From positions 62,001 to 126,000 of the forward strand of contig FNPS01000005.1 in the NCBI GenBank assembly GCA_900107365.1: a stretch of 64,000 nucleotides of DNA, read 5' to 3'. The notes below the pieces were generated by a model that worked only from the letters and a program-made list of their open reading frames with translations, was not told where the DNA came from and made no database searches. This DNA is from Flavobacterium aquidurense (lineage in GTDB: Bacteria > Bacteroidota > Bacteroidia > Flavobacteriales > Flavobacteriaceae). A program made the position numbers and the translations under genes. Positions 24,434 to 32,475 of the stretch are shown here, in pieces (the stretch's first letter is position 1; the number at the start of each line of letters is the position of its first letter).

Positions 24434-25951
24434 ATGAAAGAGCATTACGATGTAATAATTGTAGGCAGTGGTCTCGGCGGATTGGTTTCGGCTATTATTC
24501 TGGCGAAAGAAGGCTACAGTGTTTGTGTGCTCGAAAAAAACAATCAATACGGCGGAAATCTACAGACTTTTGTTCGTGATAAAACTATTTTTGATACCGG
24601 AATTCATTATATCGGAGGTCTTGGCGAAGGTCAAAATCTGCATCAATATTTTAAATATTTAGGAATAATTGACAAACTAAATCTAAAACAATTAGACGAA
24701 AATGGTTTTGATATTATTTCTTTTGAAGACGATAAAATTGAATATCCACACGCTCAGGGTTATGAAAATTTTGTGCATCAACTAGAAAAATATTTCCCCG
24801 AAGAAAAGGAGAATATTGAAAAATACTGCGAAAAATTACAATCGATTTGCGATTCATTTCCACTATATAATTTAGAGTCGGAAGGAAAATATGACAATGA
24901 AATTTTGACTTTAAATGCCAAAGAAACGATTGATGCCTTTACTCAAAATGAAAAACTAAAAGCCGTTTTAGCCGGTTCTAATTTTTTGTATGCCGGAATT
25001 CCGGACAAGTCTCCTTTCTATGTTCATGCACTAATCGTTAACTCTTATATTCAGAGTTCGTGGCGTTGTATTAATGGCGGAAGTCAGATCACCAAACAAC
25101 TTTTGAAACAACTCAAAAAACACGGCGGAGAATTTTACAAACATAAGGAAGTTACCCGTTTTGACGTTGAAAATCATAAGGTAAATTCGGTTGAAATGAA
25201 AGACGGAACTAAGGTTTCCGGAACTTATTTTATCTCGAATATCGAACCTAAAACTACACTGAAAATGGCCGGTGAAGAAAACTTCAGAAAACCATTTTTT
25301 AACAGAATTCAGAGCTTAGAAGGTGTACTTTCTGCTTTCAGTTTATATATCGTTTTTAAACCCGAAACTTTCAAATATATTAATCACAATTATTATCATT
25401 TTAAAAAGAGTAGCGAAGTCTGGACAGCGCACGAATACGATGAAGATTCCTGGCCAAAAACCTATATGGCATCAATGAATGCTTCTAAAAAAAATGAAGT
25501 CTGGGCAGACGGAATGACATTTATAACGTACATGAAATTTGATGATGTTCTGCCATGGTCAAATTCTTTTAATACAACGGTCGAAAAAAATGATCGTGGA
25601 GAAAGTTATGAAGAATTCAAAACCAGAAAAGCCGCTAAATTTTTAACCGAAATTGAAATTAAATTTCCAGAAATTAAAGATTGTATTCAATCAGTTTATA
25701 CTTCGACCCCACTTTCCTATCGTGATTATATTGGCGGCGATAATGGTAATATGTATGGTTATGTCAAAGATTCCAACAATCCGATGAAGACTTTGATTCC
25801 ATCAAAAACTAAATTAGAAAATTTATATCTAACAGGTCAAAGTATTAATATGCATGGTGTTTTGGGTGTAACAATTGGAGCGGTTGTAACCTGCTCAGAA
25901 ATTGTTGGAAAAGAATATTTGATTACGAAAATTAATCAGGCAACCGAATAA
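24434..25951 (+). CDS. CrtI/phytoene-desaturase-like FAD oxidoreductase
   Basis: FAD-dependent amine-oxidase-fold enzyme of 505 residues. The dinucleotide-binding motif VIIVGSGLGGLVSAII (residues 7-22) is followed by the second FAD contact VLEKNNQYGGNLQTF. The C-terminal block LYLTGQSINMHGVLGVT is the FAD-closing motif of the CrtI/CrtISO group. In flexirubin synthesis it could introduce or isomerise double bonds, or oxidise the aryl end; the exact reaction is not readable. No signal peptide. It begins 1 base after the MMPL fusion stop and is followed 7 bases later by the C45-type lipoprotein. Confidence 0.9.
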   Translation: MKEHYDVIIVGSGLGGLVSAIILAKEGYSVCVLEKNNQYGGNLQTFVRDKTIFDTGIHYIGGLGEGQNLHQYFKYLGIIDKLNLKQLDENGFDIISFEDDKIEYPHAQGYENFVHQLEKYFPEEKENIEKYCEKLQSICDSFPLYNLESEGKYDNEILTLNAKETIDAFTQNEKLKAVLAGSNFLYAGIPDKSPFYVHALIVNSYIQSSWRCINGGSQITKQLLKQLKKHGGEFYKHKEVTRFDVENHKVNSVEMKDGTKVSGTYFISNIEPKTTLKMAGEENFRKPFFNRIQSLEGVLSAFSLYIVFKPETFKYINHNYYHFKKSSEVWTAHEYDEDSWPKTYMASMNASKKNEVWADGMTFITYMKFDDVLPWSNSFNTTVEKNDRGESYEEFKTRKAAKFLTEIEIKFPEIKDCIQSVYTSTPLSYRDYIGGDNGNMYGYVKDSNNPMKTLIPSKTKLENLYLTGQSINMHGVLGVTIGAVVTCSEIVGKEYLITKINQATE

Positions 25952-25958
25952 ATGAATC

Positions 25959-27659
25959 ATGAAAAACCGAATTACATATCTTTTTTTCATCGGTTTTTTA
26001 GGAATTTTGATTTCTTGTGGTACTTCTAAATCAAAAAATCATCAACCGGATATTTCCAGCTATAATGCGACCAGACCTGTTGTAACTAAATTTTCTGACA
26101 GTGTTTTTATCTCCGGAAAAAATTCACTTTTAAAAAACAAACAAGGCCTTTGGGAATTGTATGTTGAAGGTGATCCATTAGAAATTGGTCTCAACACCGG
26201 CGCTTTATCTGATTCTCTTTTACAACGGCAACAACAGATTTTTTTCTCCAAAATAAAAGATTTAGTGCCGTCAAAATTTGAACAAAAAATACTGCGTCAG
26301 TTTTTAAAATGGTACAATCGAAAATTATATTCAAATGTTACGGCAGAATATCAAACCGAGATTTACGGGCTTTCACAATACACTTCGCACGATTTTGACA
26401 ATATTGCACCACAATATCAGCGCGGCTTATACTTACACGCGGCGCACGATATTGGCCATGCTTTGCAGGATCTGGCTTTGGTTGGCTGTTCTTCTTTTGC
26501 GGCCTGGGGCGAAAAATCTGAGGATGGAAATTTAATTCTTGGACGCAATTTTGATTTTTATGTCAATGACGCTTTCGCGGAAAATAAAATCATCGCCTTT
26601 ATAAAACCGGAACAAGGTTTCAATTTTATGATGGTGACCTGGCCCGGCATGATTGGCGCTGTTTCCGGAATGAACCAGCAAGGTTTGACAGTTACGATTA
26701 ATGCCTCAAAATCAGAAATTCCGCTGAGTGCTAAAACCCCAATCTCGATTTTGACTCGCGAAATTTTACAGCACGCTTCAACTATTGAAGAAGCAATTAC
26801 AATCGCTAAAAAAAGAAAGGTTTTTGTTTCTGAATCTATTATGGTGGGAAGTGCTCAGGATAATAAAGCTATTTTGATTGAAGTTTCTCCAAAGAAAATA
26901 GATGTATATGATGTTCCGAACAGTAATCAATTACTTTGTTCGAATCATTTTCAAAGTGAAGCTTTCAAAAATGATGTACGAAATCAGGCCCAAATTAAAG
27001 ACAGTCATTCAAAATATCGCTTTGACAGAATGCAGGAACTTTTAGATGAAAATCCGAAAATGAATCCGAAAATTGCTTCTGAAATTCTACGAAATAAAGA
27101 AGGCTTAAAAGATATATCATTGGGTTATGGAAATGAAAAAGCCCTCAACCAATTGCTTGCACATCACGGAATTATTTTTAAACCAAAAGAAAAATTGGTT
27201 TGGGTATCGGCAAATCCTTTTCAAATGGGCGAATTTGTCTGTTATAATTTAGATTCTATTTTTGGCAGAAAATCATATTCGGCAATTTCATTTGAAGAAG
27301 AAAATTTAAATATCGCCAAAGATCCATTTATAACTAGCGAAGCTTTTCGAAAATATGAAAAATTCAAAGTTGAAAATCATCAGTTTGATTTGTATTTGAA
27401 AAAGAAAGAAACCATTTCTTCCGAATTTATTCAGCGTTATCAATCTTTAAACCCGGACTATTGGGTTGTATATTACAAAGCAGGGTTGTACTTTTATCAA
27501 AAAAAAGAATTCCGCGCTGCTCAGACTAATTTTGAAAAAGCCCTGACCAAAGAAATTACTACTGCTCCTGAAAAAGCAAAAATTGAAGAATATTTAAAAA
27601 AACTCAAAGAAAATTACAATGATTCCAGCAATAGAAAAAGATTCTTTAGACGAAATTAA
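25959..27659 (+). CDS. C45-type autoproteolytic acyltransferase/hydrolase, lipoprotein, with TPR tail
   Basis: Protein of 566 residues with lipobox GILISCGTS (Cys20), so it is anchored in an envelope membrane. The catalytic region resembles N-terminal-nucleophile acyltransferases (acyl-CoA:6-APA acyltransferase/choloylglycine hydrolase group). Cys177 in LVGCSSFAAWG would become the new N-terminus after self-cleavage, and GRNFDFY follows. The last about 90 residues (PDYWVVYYKAGLYFYQKKEF) form a TPR-like tail. It could transfer or hydrolyse acyl or amide bonds of the exported pigment. Its end overlaps the ligase gene by 41 bases. Confidence 0.83.
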   Translation: MKNRITYLFFIGFLGILISCGTSKSKNHQPDISSYNATRPVVTKFSDSVFISGKNSLLKNKQGLWELYVEGDPLEIGLNTGALSDSLLQRQQQIFFSKIKDLVPSKFEQKILRQFLKWYNRKLYSNVTAEYQTEIYGLSQYTSHDFDNIAPQYQRGLYLHAAHDIGHALQDLALVGCSSFAAWGEKSEDGNLILGRNFDFYVNDAFAENKIIAFIKPEQGFNFMMVTWPGMIGAVSGMNQQGLTVTINASKSEIPLSAKTPISILTREILQHASTIEEAITIAKKRKVFVSESIMVGSAQDNKAILIEVSPKKIDVYDVPNSNQLLCSNHFQSEAFKNDVRNQAQIKDSHSKYRFDRMQELLDENPKMNPKIASEILRNKEGLKDISLGYGNEKALNQLLAHHGIIFKPKEKLVWVSANPFQMGEFVCYNLDSIFGRKSYSAISFEEENLNIAKDPFITSEAFRKYEKFKVENHQFDLYLKKKETISSEFIQRYQSLNPDYWVVYYKAGLYFYQKKEFRAAQTNFEKALTKEITTAPEKAKIEEYLKKLKENYNDSSNRKRFFRRN

Positions 27660-28905
27660 AATTTTTCAGGAACAAAAATTAGCAGAACTTTTAACGTATA
27701 TCAGCGAGAATTCTCCTTTTTATAAACGACTTTTTGCAGGAAGAAATATTGATATTTCGACTATAAAAACGATCGAGGATCTACAATATTTGCCCGTAAC
27801 TACAAAAGAAGATTTACAACAATACAACGATGATTTTCTGTGTGTACCGCAACATAAAATTATTGACTATGCCTCGACTTCAGGAACTTTAGGCGATCCG
27901 GTAACTTTTGGTTTAACCGATTCTGATTTGGATCGATTGGCTTATAATGAAGCCATTTCGTTTGCCTGCGCCGGAATTGCAGAAGGTGATGTGGTGCAAT
28001 TAATGACGACAATCGACAGGAAATTTATGGCTGGTTTGGCTTATTTTCTGGGATTACGAAAACTGAAAGTTGGCGTTATCCGCGTTGGTGCCGGAATTCC
28101 GGAATTGCAATGGGATTCTATTTTAAAATACAAACCGTCTTATTTAATTACGGTTCCGTCTTTTCTTTTGAAATTAATTGAATATGCCGAAATTCACGGA
28201 ATTGATTATAACAATTCGAGCATAAAAGGTGCCATCTGTATTGGAGAATCATTAAGAAATGAAGATTTTTCGATGAATACTTTATCCAAAAAAATCATCG
28301 ATAAATGGAATATTAAGTTGTTTTCGACTTATGCTTCAACCGAAATGAGCACTGCTTTTACCGAATGCGCACACGGAATTGGCGGTCACCACCACCCGGA
28401 ATTAATTATCGTAGAAGTTCTCGATGAAAATAATATGCCCGTAAAAAATGGCGAAGTTGGCGAGCTTACTTTTACAACTTTAGGAATTGAAGCCATGCCG
28501 TTATTGCGTTTTAAAACCGGCGACATTGTACAGCTTCATAACGAACCTTGTTCTTGCGGTAGAAATACTTTGCGTGTTGGCCCGGTAATTGGCCGTAAAA
28601 AACAAATGATAAAGTACAAAGGCACGACACTTTATCCGCCAGCGATGAATGATGTTTTAAGTGGTTTTGACAATATCGAAAATCATATAATCGAGATTTC
28701 TACCAACGATTTAGGCACAGATGAAATCCTGATAAAAATTGCGGTAAAAAATCAAACGCCTGAATTTCTGCAGGAAATAAAAGATCATTTCAGAGCCAAA
28801 TTACGAGTTACTCCAAAAATAGAATTCGCTTCAAAAGAAACTTTAAATCCATTGGTTTTTAATCCGATGAGCCGAAAACCAATTCGATTTTTTGACTATA
28901 GGTAG
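27619..28905 (+). CDS. Phenylacetate-CoA ligase-like (PaaK family) adenylate-forming enzyme
   Basis: Adenylate-forming ligase of 428 residues, the PaaK length. Core motifs: STSGTLGDPVTFGLT (phosphate loop), TYASTEMSTAFTEC (A5), LRFKTGDIVQL (A7) and VIGRKKQMIKYKGTTLYP (A8). A Cys-rich patch (ECAHGIGGHHHPE and EPCSCGRN) matches PaaK metal-site residues. It probably activates the aromatic starter acid, such as a coumarate/cinnamate derivative, for loading onto an ACP or CoA. It begins 41 bases inside the previous gene and is the last gene of the + strand pigment operon. Start choice is supported by the conserved N-terminal helix (EQKLAELLTYISENSPFYK). Confidence 0.88.
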   Translation: MIPAIEKDSLDEIKIFQEQKLAELLTYISENSPFYKRLFAGRNIDISTIKTIEDLQYLPVTTKEDLQQYNDDFLCVPQHKIIDYASTSGTLGDPVTFGLTDSDLDRLAYNEAISFACAGIAEGDVVQLMTTIDRKFMAGLAYFLGLRKLKVGVIRVGAGIPELQWDSILKYKPSYLITVPSFLLKLIEYAEIHGIDYNNSSIKGAICIGESLRNEDFSMNTLSKKIIDKWNIKLFSTYASTEMSTAFTECAHGIGGHHHPELIIVEVLDENNMPVKNGEVGELTFTTLGIEAMPLLRFKTGDIVQLHNEPCSCGRNTLRVGPVIGRKKQMIKYKGTTLYPPAMNDVLSGFDNIENHIIEISTNDLGTDEILIKIAVKNQTPEFLQEIKDHFRAKLRVTPKIEFASKETLNPLVFNPMSRKPIRFFDYR

Positions 28906-28930
28906 GCATCATAGAATGCTTAATTTTTTA

Positions 28931-29060
28931 CCATATAAGTGATATAAGTTCATTTTAAAACTTTGTGTTACTTGCAGGTTTGTTAAATGAACTTTTAAGA
29001 TCATATAAAGATTACTTAATTCTGCAATTTTAATTAAATAAACTTATATCACTTATATGG
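28931..29060. repeat. Nested inverted repeat ending the pigment cluster
   Basis: Outer arms are a perfect 20-bp pair: CCATATAAGTGATATAAGTT (28931-28950) and AACTTATATCACTTATATGG (29041-29060). Inner arms AAGTTCATTT (28946-28955) and AAATGAACTT (28985-28994) overlap the outer left arm by 5 bases, so the two hairpins compete. It separates the PaaK-like gene from the dus promoter and may act as a transcription end. Confidence 0.88.
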
Positions 29061-29083
29061 TTTAATTCCAGCCTTTTAAATGT

Positions 29084-29117
29084 TTTGCTGTGAATTGAAC
29101 TAAATGTTGTAATTTTG
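29084..29117 (+). promoter_or_regulatory. Bacteroidota promoter of the dihydrouridine synthase gene
   Basis: -33 box TTTG (29084-29087), 22-base spacer, -7 box TAATTTTG (29110-29117). Both match the Flavobacterium consensus TTTG-N(17-23)-TAnnTTTG. The -7 box overlaps the in-frame TTG at 29115, which supports the ATG at 29133 as the true start. Confidence 0.75.
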
Positions 29118-29132
29118 CACAAAATATTGAAG

Positions 29133-30125
29133 ATGGTCAAGATTGGCAACATAGAATTACCCGAATTTCCTTTATTACTCGCACCGATGGAAGATGTGAG
29201 CGATCCACCGTTTCGCAGATTATGCAAAACGCACGGCGCTGACATGATGTATTCTGAATTTATTTCATCAGAAGGATTGATTCGTGATGCTATCAAAAGT
29301 CGAATGAAACTGGATATTTTTGATTATGAACGTCCGGTTGGAATTCAGATTTTTGGTGGAGATGAAGAAGCAATGGCACTTTCGTCTAAAATTGTTTCTA
29401 CAGTAAAACCAGATTTAGTGGATATCAATTTTGGATGTCCGGTAAAAAAAGTGGTTTGCAAAGGTGCCGGTGCCGGCGTTTTAAAAGATGTCGATTTGAT
29501 GGTGCGTTTGACAAAAGCCGTTATAAGAAGTACTGATTTACCTGTTACCGTAAAAACACGTTTAGGCTGGGATGAAAGCTCAATTAATATTGATGAAGTT
29601 GCTGAAAGACTTCAGGATATTGGTGTGCAGGCTTTGACTATTCACGCGAGAACACGTGCTCAAATGTATAAAGGCCATGCTGATTGGTCGCATATTGCAC
29701 GTGTAAAAAACAACCCAAGAATAACAATGCCCATTTTTGGAAATGGCGATATCGACAGTCCGGAAAAAGCATTAAAATATAAAAATGAATACGGAATCGA
29801 CGGAATTATGATTGGTCGTGCTGCGATTGGATATCCATGGATTTTTAATGAAATCAAACATTTCTTTAACACTGGGGAACACTTACCTGCTCCAACAGTT
29901 GCAGATCGAGTTGAAGCCGCCAGAAATCATTTAATTTGGTCAATGGAATGGAAAGGCGAGCGATTAGGAATTGTTGAAATGCGCCGTCATTATACGAATT
30001 ATTTCAAAGGAATTCATTCGTTTAAAGAATACAAACAAAAGCTAGTTACAACTGACGCACCTGAAGATTTGTTTGCGGTTATGAAAGAAATCGAACAGGT
30101 TTATGCCGGATATGAATTTGTTTAA
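29133..30125 (+). CDS. dusB: tRNA-dihydrouridine synthase (DusB/NifR3-like)
   Basis: Flavoenzyme that reduces uridine to dihydrouridine in tRNA D-loops. Motifs: LAPMEDVSDPPFRRL near the N-terminus, VDINFGCPVKKVVCKGAG with the catalytic Cys, HARTRAQMYKG for substrate phosphate, and the FMN-binding IFGNGDI and GIMIGRAAIG. Length from the ATG at 29133 is 330 residues, normal for DusB. The upstream TTG at 29115 lies inside the promoter and is rejected. A strong terminator follows at 30171-30208. DusB rather than DusA/C is chosen by overall motif pattern; not certain. Confidence 0.93.
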   Translation: MVKIGNIELPEFPLLLAPMEDVSDPPFRRLCKTHGADMMYSEFISSEGLIRDAIKSRMKLDIFDYERPVGIQIFGGDEEAMALSSKIVSTVKPDLVDINFGCPVKKVVCKGAGAGVLKDVDLMVRLTKAVIRSTDLPVTVKTRLGWDESSINIDEVAERLQDIGVQALTIHARTRAQMYKGHADWSHIARVKNNPRITMPIFGNGDIDSPEKALKYKNEYGIDGIMIGRAAIGYPWIFNEIKHFFNTGEHLPAPTVADRVEAARNHLIWSMEWKGERLGIVEMRRHYTNYFKGIHSFKEYKQKLVTTDAPEDLFAVMKEIEQVYAGYEFV

Positions 30126-30170
30126 AAGCATAAGTTTTATCAAATTTTAAAACTTTTATAAAGATCTCTA

Positions 30171-30208
30171 ATACAAAAAAGACCTTCAATTGAAGGTCTT
30201 TTTTGTAT
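30171..30208. terminator. Bidirectional terminator, copy 1 of an identical hairpin pair
   Basis: Core palindrome GACCTTCAATTGAAGGTC (30181-30198) flanked by A6 on the left and T6 on the right. It ends dus on + and the toxin-antitoxin genes on the minus strand. The identical core occurs at 30849-30866. Confidence 0.92.
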
Positions 30209-30213
30209 TTCAA

Positions 30214-30489
30214 TTAATCATCATAATGAAATCTGCATTGTATGATAATACACTTTTGATCAATTCCTTTGGTTCCCGAAACTTTATAAACTAAACGGTG
30301 TTCGCCATTACTTCTTCTTGACCAAAAACTTTTTAGATCGTGACGTAAGGGTTCTGGTTTTCCAATTCCTTTAAATGGATTTTCTCTAATTGATTTTATT
30401 AATTCTTTTATTTTTATCGCAGTGTCAGTATCGTTTTCAATCCAATATTCAAATTCTTCCCAACCATGTTTAGTGAAACAAATATCCAT
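30214..30489 (-). CDS. yoeB: YoeB-family mRNA interferase toxin
   Basis: Ribosome-associated endoribonuclease toxin of the RelE superfamily, 91 residues. The YoeB C-terminal signature is clear: LKSFWSRRSNGEHRLVYKV and IIQCRFHYDD, with the Glu, Arg and His residues of the active site. It cleaves mRNA in the ribosomal A site when free of antitoxin. It follows the antitoxin gene after a 2-base gap. It is about seven residues longer than E. coli YoeB owing to an SGTKGIDQKC insertion. The module lies between two copies of the same terminator. Confidence 0.93.
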   Translation of the reverse strand: MDICFTKHGWEEFEYWIENDTDTAIKIKELIKSIRENPFKGIGKPEPLRHDLKSFWSRRSNGEHRLVYKVSGTKGIDQKCIIIQCRFHYDD

Positions 30490-30491
30490 AT

Positions 30492-30749
30492 TTATGCTTC
30501 ATCTAAATTATAAGATGTCAACTTTCCTTTCTCCATTTGCTCAATAGATTCCGCAAGTCTTTTTCTATTTTGTTTAGTTGATAATAAATGCTGGGTTTCT
30601 AATATAGAATTATATTCTTTCATTGAAATTATTACAACGGCATCTTCCTCTGTATTTCTAGGTACAACGATTATTTCTGAGGACTCAGATACTTCATCAA
30701 AATAATTTTTTATATTTTTTCTTAATGTAGATATTGTGACTGCTTTCAT
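30492..30749 (-). CDS. yefM: YefM/Phd-family antitoxin
   Basis: Antitoxin of 85 residues. Its N-terminal domain ([20 protein letters not shown], then [22 protein letters not shown]) is the Phd/YefM DNA-binding fold, and its C-terminal helix ([17 protein letters not shown]) would wrap YoeB. I start at the ATG at 30749. The open frame extends 36 codons further upstream, but that part covers the promoter and operator at 30763-30791 and is AT-rich noise. The complex is expected to repress its own promoter. Confidence 0.92.
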   Translation of the reverse strand: MKAVTISTLRKNIKNYFDEVSESSEIIVVPRNTEEDAVVIISMKEYNSILETQHLLSTKQNRKRLAESIEQMEKGKLTSYNLDEA

Positions 30750-30762
30750 ATTATAGTTGTTG

Positions 30763-30791
30763 TGTACTTTATATTGTACTTTCAAATGTAC
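30763..30791 (-). promoter_or_regulatory. yefM-yoeB operator/promoter: three TGTAC sites 12 bp apart
   Basis: TGTAC occurs at 30763-30767, 30775-30779 and 30787-30791, exactly 12 bp apart. E. coli YefM-YoeB is known to bind TGTACA cores spaced about 12 bp, so this looks like the autoregulatory operator. The third site overlaps CAAATGTA (30783-30790), which on the minus strand is TACATTTG, an exact TAnnTTTG -7 box. Repressor binding would therefore block the promoter directly. No clear -33 box. Confidence 0.7.
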
Positions 30792-30841
30792 GTTATTTTT
30801 AAATAAATAAAATGTTAAACTATAATTTTTAACTTTTAAAT

Positions 30842-30872
30842 AAAAAAAGACCTTCAATTGAAGGTCTTTTTA
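30842..30872. terminator. Bidirectional terminator, copy 2 of an identical hairpin pair
   Basis: Core GACCTTCAATTGAAGGTC (30849-30866) with A7 before and T5 after. It lies 5 bases past the MATE stop and so ends that minus-strand gene. The core is identical to the copy at 30181-30198, on the other side of the toxin-antitoxin pair. Confidence 0.92.
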
Positions 30873-30877
30873 TTAAA

Positions 30878-32305
30878 TCATACCTGAATGCGCTTCCACT
30901 TTCCTCTTTTATAAAGGACAATCCCTGCCAAAGTTATAGCAGTTTCTGCAACCGGAATGGCAATAAAAACGCCTGTTGGTCCCATATTAAAATGTTTTGC
31001 CAATACATAAGCTAAAGGAATTTGGAACAACCAAAATCCGAAAAAATTTATTCCGGTTGGTGTCCAGGTATCTCCTGCTCCGTTGAATGTATTAATTAAA
31101 ACCATTCCAATTCCATAGAAAACAAATCCAACACTCATAATCTGCAAGGCTTCAACGGCCACTACTCTTACCATTTCATCATTCGTGAAAAACGATATAA
31201 TGTACTTTCCAAAAACTAATGTAATAACCATGATGGTCGCCATAAAAATGACGTTGTATTTTGCTGTCGTTAAAACCGATTTTTCGGCACGATCAATTTG
31301 TTTTGCTCCTAAATTCTGACCAACTAAAGTTGCAGCAGCATTACTTAAACCCCACGCGGGAAGAATAAAAAACATCATAATTCTAAGTGCGGTCTGATAA
31401 CCTGCAGAACCATGATCTCCTCCTGTTGTGGCAACCAATTGCGCCAGAAAAATCCAGCTGCACGAAGCAATAACGAATTGTAAAATTCCCGGAGCTGCAA
31501 TTTTTATTAATGCTTTTATCTGTTTAAAATCAGGAATAAAATAAGAGATAACAATTCTTAATGCCCCTTTTCCAAAAAACAAATGATAGACTTGATACAA
31601 AACTCCAATGCTTCTTCCAATGGTTGTTGCCAACGCAGCTCCAACCAAACCAAAAGCAGGGACTGGACCAAGACCATTAATTAAAATTGGGCACAAAATA
31701 ATATTACAGATATTCGCTAACCACAAACTTTTCATTGCAATGGCTGCATTTCCTGCACCTCTGAATATTCCGTTAATCAGGAACAAAAGCATAATGCATA
31801 AACTGCTTCCGATCATTATTTGTGTAAATCGGAAACCGTGCTCAGCAGCTTCAACGGACGCTCCCATTAAAATCAGTATATCTTTGGCATAAACAACGCC
31901 CAGAATACTCATTACGCTGTTGACGGCAAAAGCAATAATAATAGCCTGCATTCCGGCTTTCGCAGCAGCAATTGGATCTTTTTCTCCAATGCGTCGTGCT
32001 ACAACAGCTGTTGCTGCCATACTCATACCAATTGCCAAAGAATATATAATCGTTAATACCGATTCGGTTAAACCAACGGTTTGAATGGCAAAACTCGAGT
32101 GTTCTAAATGACCGACAAAATATAAATCGACTAAAGCAAAAACCGATTCCATCATCATTTCTAAAACCATCGGAATGGCCAGTAAAATAACTGCTTTTTT
32201 AATGCTTCCGGCAGTGTAATCAAAAGATTCGTCGCCTTTGAGTGCTTGTTTTAAAGTGGTAAAAATTTTAGAAAATAAACTTTTCTGTATAGTTGTTTCT
32301 GTCAT
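30878..32305 (-). CDS. MATE family efflux transporter
   Basis: Inner-membrane multidrug/sodium (or proton) antiporter of 475 residues with about twelve helices, the MATE norm. After a cytoplasmic lead the first helix bundle begins at KKAVILLAIPMVLEMMMESV. The family repeats are visible in both halves (ALVDLYFVGHLEHSSFAIQT; ATLVGQNLGAKQIDRAEKSV). The second, with its VGQNLGA core, is the classic MATE signature. Single gene with its own terminator downstream. Substrates unknown. Confidence 0.93.
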   Translation of the reverse strand: MTETTIQKSLFSKIFTTLKQALKGDESFDYTAGSIKKAVILLAIPMVLEMMMESVFALVDLYFVGHLEHSSFAIQTVGLTESVLTIIYSLAIGMSMAATAVVARRIGEKDPIAAAKAGMQAIIIAFAVNSVMSILGVVYAKDILILMGASVEAAEHGFRFTQIMIGSSLCIMLLFLINGIFRGAGNAAIAMKSLWLANICNIILCPILINGLGPVPAFGLVGAALATTIGRSIGVLYQVYHLFFGKGALRIVISYFIPDFKQIKALIKIAAPGILQFVIASCSWIFLAQLVATTGGDHGSAGYQTALRIMMFFILPAWGLSNAAATLVGQNLGAKQIDRAEKSVLTTAKYNVIFMATIMVITLVFGKYIISFFTNDEMVRVVAVEALQIMSVGFVFYGIGMVLINTFNGAGDTWTPTGINFFGFWLFQIPLAYVLAKHFNMGPTGVFIAIPVAETAITLAGIVLYKRGKWKRIQV

Positions 32306-32475
32306 GATATATTAGGATAAATGATAAAATTGGTCCAGAATAAGTTATCTGAACTCGAAAAAATAAACGTTAGTATCCTAATTATTAAAAAATAAATATA
32401 GGATTAGGCAGAAACAATCATATGCTGTAGCTTTTTAAGACGATAAATATAGGTAATATTTTTTAAGAAGAAATA

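Noticed and set aside
30750..30857. 36-codon extension of the antitoxin
   Set aside because: It covers the operator and promoter, is AT-rich noise, and YefM proteins begin at [12 protein letters not shown] sequence.
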